Positions 63,726 through 64,000 of a DNA stretch of 64,000 nt are shown here, one piece after another. Both the position numbers and the translations under genes were made by a program. Each line of letters starts with the position of its first letter. Position 1 is the first letter of the stretch. The notes under the pieces were generated by a model. The model saw nothing but the letters and a program-made list of their open reading frames with translations, had not been told where the DNA came from and did not search any database. Origin of the DNA: Oceanospirillaceae bacterium (GTDB taxonomy: Bacteria; Pseudomonadota; Gammaproteobacteria; Pseudomonadales; Oceanobacteraceae); NCBI GenBank assembly GCA_002724925.1, contig PBQA01000005.1:1-64000 (forward strand), given 5' to 3'.

Positions 63726-64000
63726 CGCAAAGCCTCCGTACGCCCTGCTTTCACTGCGGAGAACCACTGAAAGCAGGCCAGCAGTGGACGGCCATCATCG
63801 ATGGCAAAGAAGAACCCATGTGCTGCCCAGGCTGTAAAGCCGTGGCCGAAACCATCGTTGCGTCTGGTCTGAAAGACTATTACCGCCACCGCACAGAACT
63901 CCCGCAAATCTCACCTGCCAACGAAGACGATGAGGTTCTGACCGCGCGGGAGTCTCTCAGCCTCTACGACAGTGAAGCGCTGCAAAAGCAGTTTGTTGCA
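63722..64000 (+). CDS. ccoI: Copper-translocating P-type ATPase CcoI, 5' part (runs off the window)
   Basis: Partial, 93 codons. Opening CFHCGEPL and CCPGCKAV are the two Cys pairs at the N-terminus of CcoI/FixI. The ATG overlaps the ccoH stop. The ATPase core lies outside the window. Confidence 0.9.
   Translation, partial: MTQSLRTPCFHCGEPLKAGQQWTAIIDGKEEPMCCPGCKAVAETIVASGLKDYYRHRTELPQISPANEDDEVLTARESLSLYDSEALQKQFVA

Overview
The window looks like chromosome of a marine gammaproteobacterium, most plausibly of the Oceanospirillales type. This is an inference from gene content: a FabY-type ketoacyl synthase, AcnA, HU with a basic tail, RimO, a complete ccoNOQP-GHI locus, a DUF4124 protein, a FemAB-like N-acyltransferase, a LplT-PlsC fusion and many PAS/GGDEF signalling genes. 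No rRNA, tRNA or CRISPR array was seen. The genus cannot be fixed from the sequence alone.

Layout. (1) 1-8.4 kb is an accessory region. It holds a three-gene minus-strand cassette (nuclease-like effector, small middle protein, SMC/RecF-like ABC ATPase) with the form of an ABC three-component defence system. Next come a decayed REP-associated transposase, a hydrophobic protein plus small membrane protein pair, and a Fic/DUF4172 enzyme preceded by striking 29-bp palindromes. Three direct copies of a 'ggggtcag' repeat bracket the modules. (2) 8.5-42 kb is mostly backbone: acnA, an outer-membrane barrel protein, three tandem PETase-like serine hydrolases, a LplT-PlsC fusion, aspS, an SDR, an HU-like protein, a UDG-family protein, gloB-like and HIT genes, a MITE-like element, a FemAB-like transferase, a CPBP protease, a queuosine mannosyltransferase-like protein, a giant hybrid kinase with a diguanylate-cyclase regulator, rimO, a DyP peroxidase, an HWE-type kinase paired with a REC-PAS-GGDEF-EAL regulator, a GlxA-type regulator, fabY and an SDR. 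(3) 42.3-53 kb is a defence island: a DUF3127 protein with an SSB-like C-terminal tip, an XRE-ImmA / DUF4411 PIN toxin-antitoxin-like operon with an extra small ORF, a type I restriction-modification operon hsdM-hsdS-prrC-hsdR containing a PrrC anticodon nuclease, and an Mrr endonuclease. (4) 53-55.4 kb carries a LysM/glycine-zipper protein followed by four small membrane proteins, an arrangement that suggests effector plus immunity. (5) 55.4-58 kb carries REP-like repeats, a WYL regulator, an ABM-domain protein and an alpha/beta hydrolase. (6) 58.4-64 kb is the cbb3 cytochrome oxidase operon and its assembly genes, with ccoI running off the window.

How the genes work together. The defence genes are layered. 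HsdRMS cuts unmodified DNA, PrrC is expected to cleave tRNA-Lys when a phage disables HsdR, Mrr attacks foreign-modified DNA, and the PIN/ImmA pair and ABC three-component cassette add probable abortive-infection layers. The HsdS subunit has two near-identical target-recognition domains, which predicts a palindromic recognition site. The most interesting less-described material is the pair of LysM/glycine-zipper-type loci with small membrane partners, the Fic palindrome module, the tandem PETase-like lipoproteins, and short TTG-start genes at 42815-42976 and 54818-54940.
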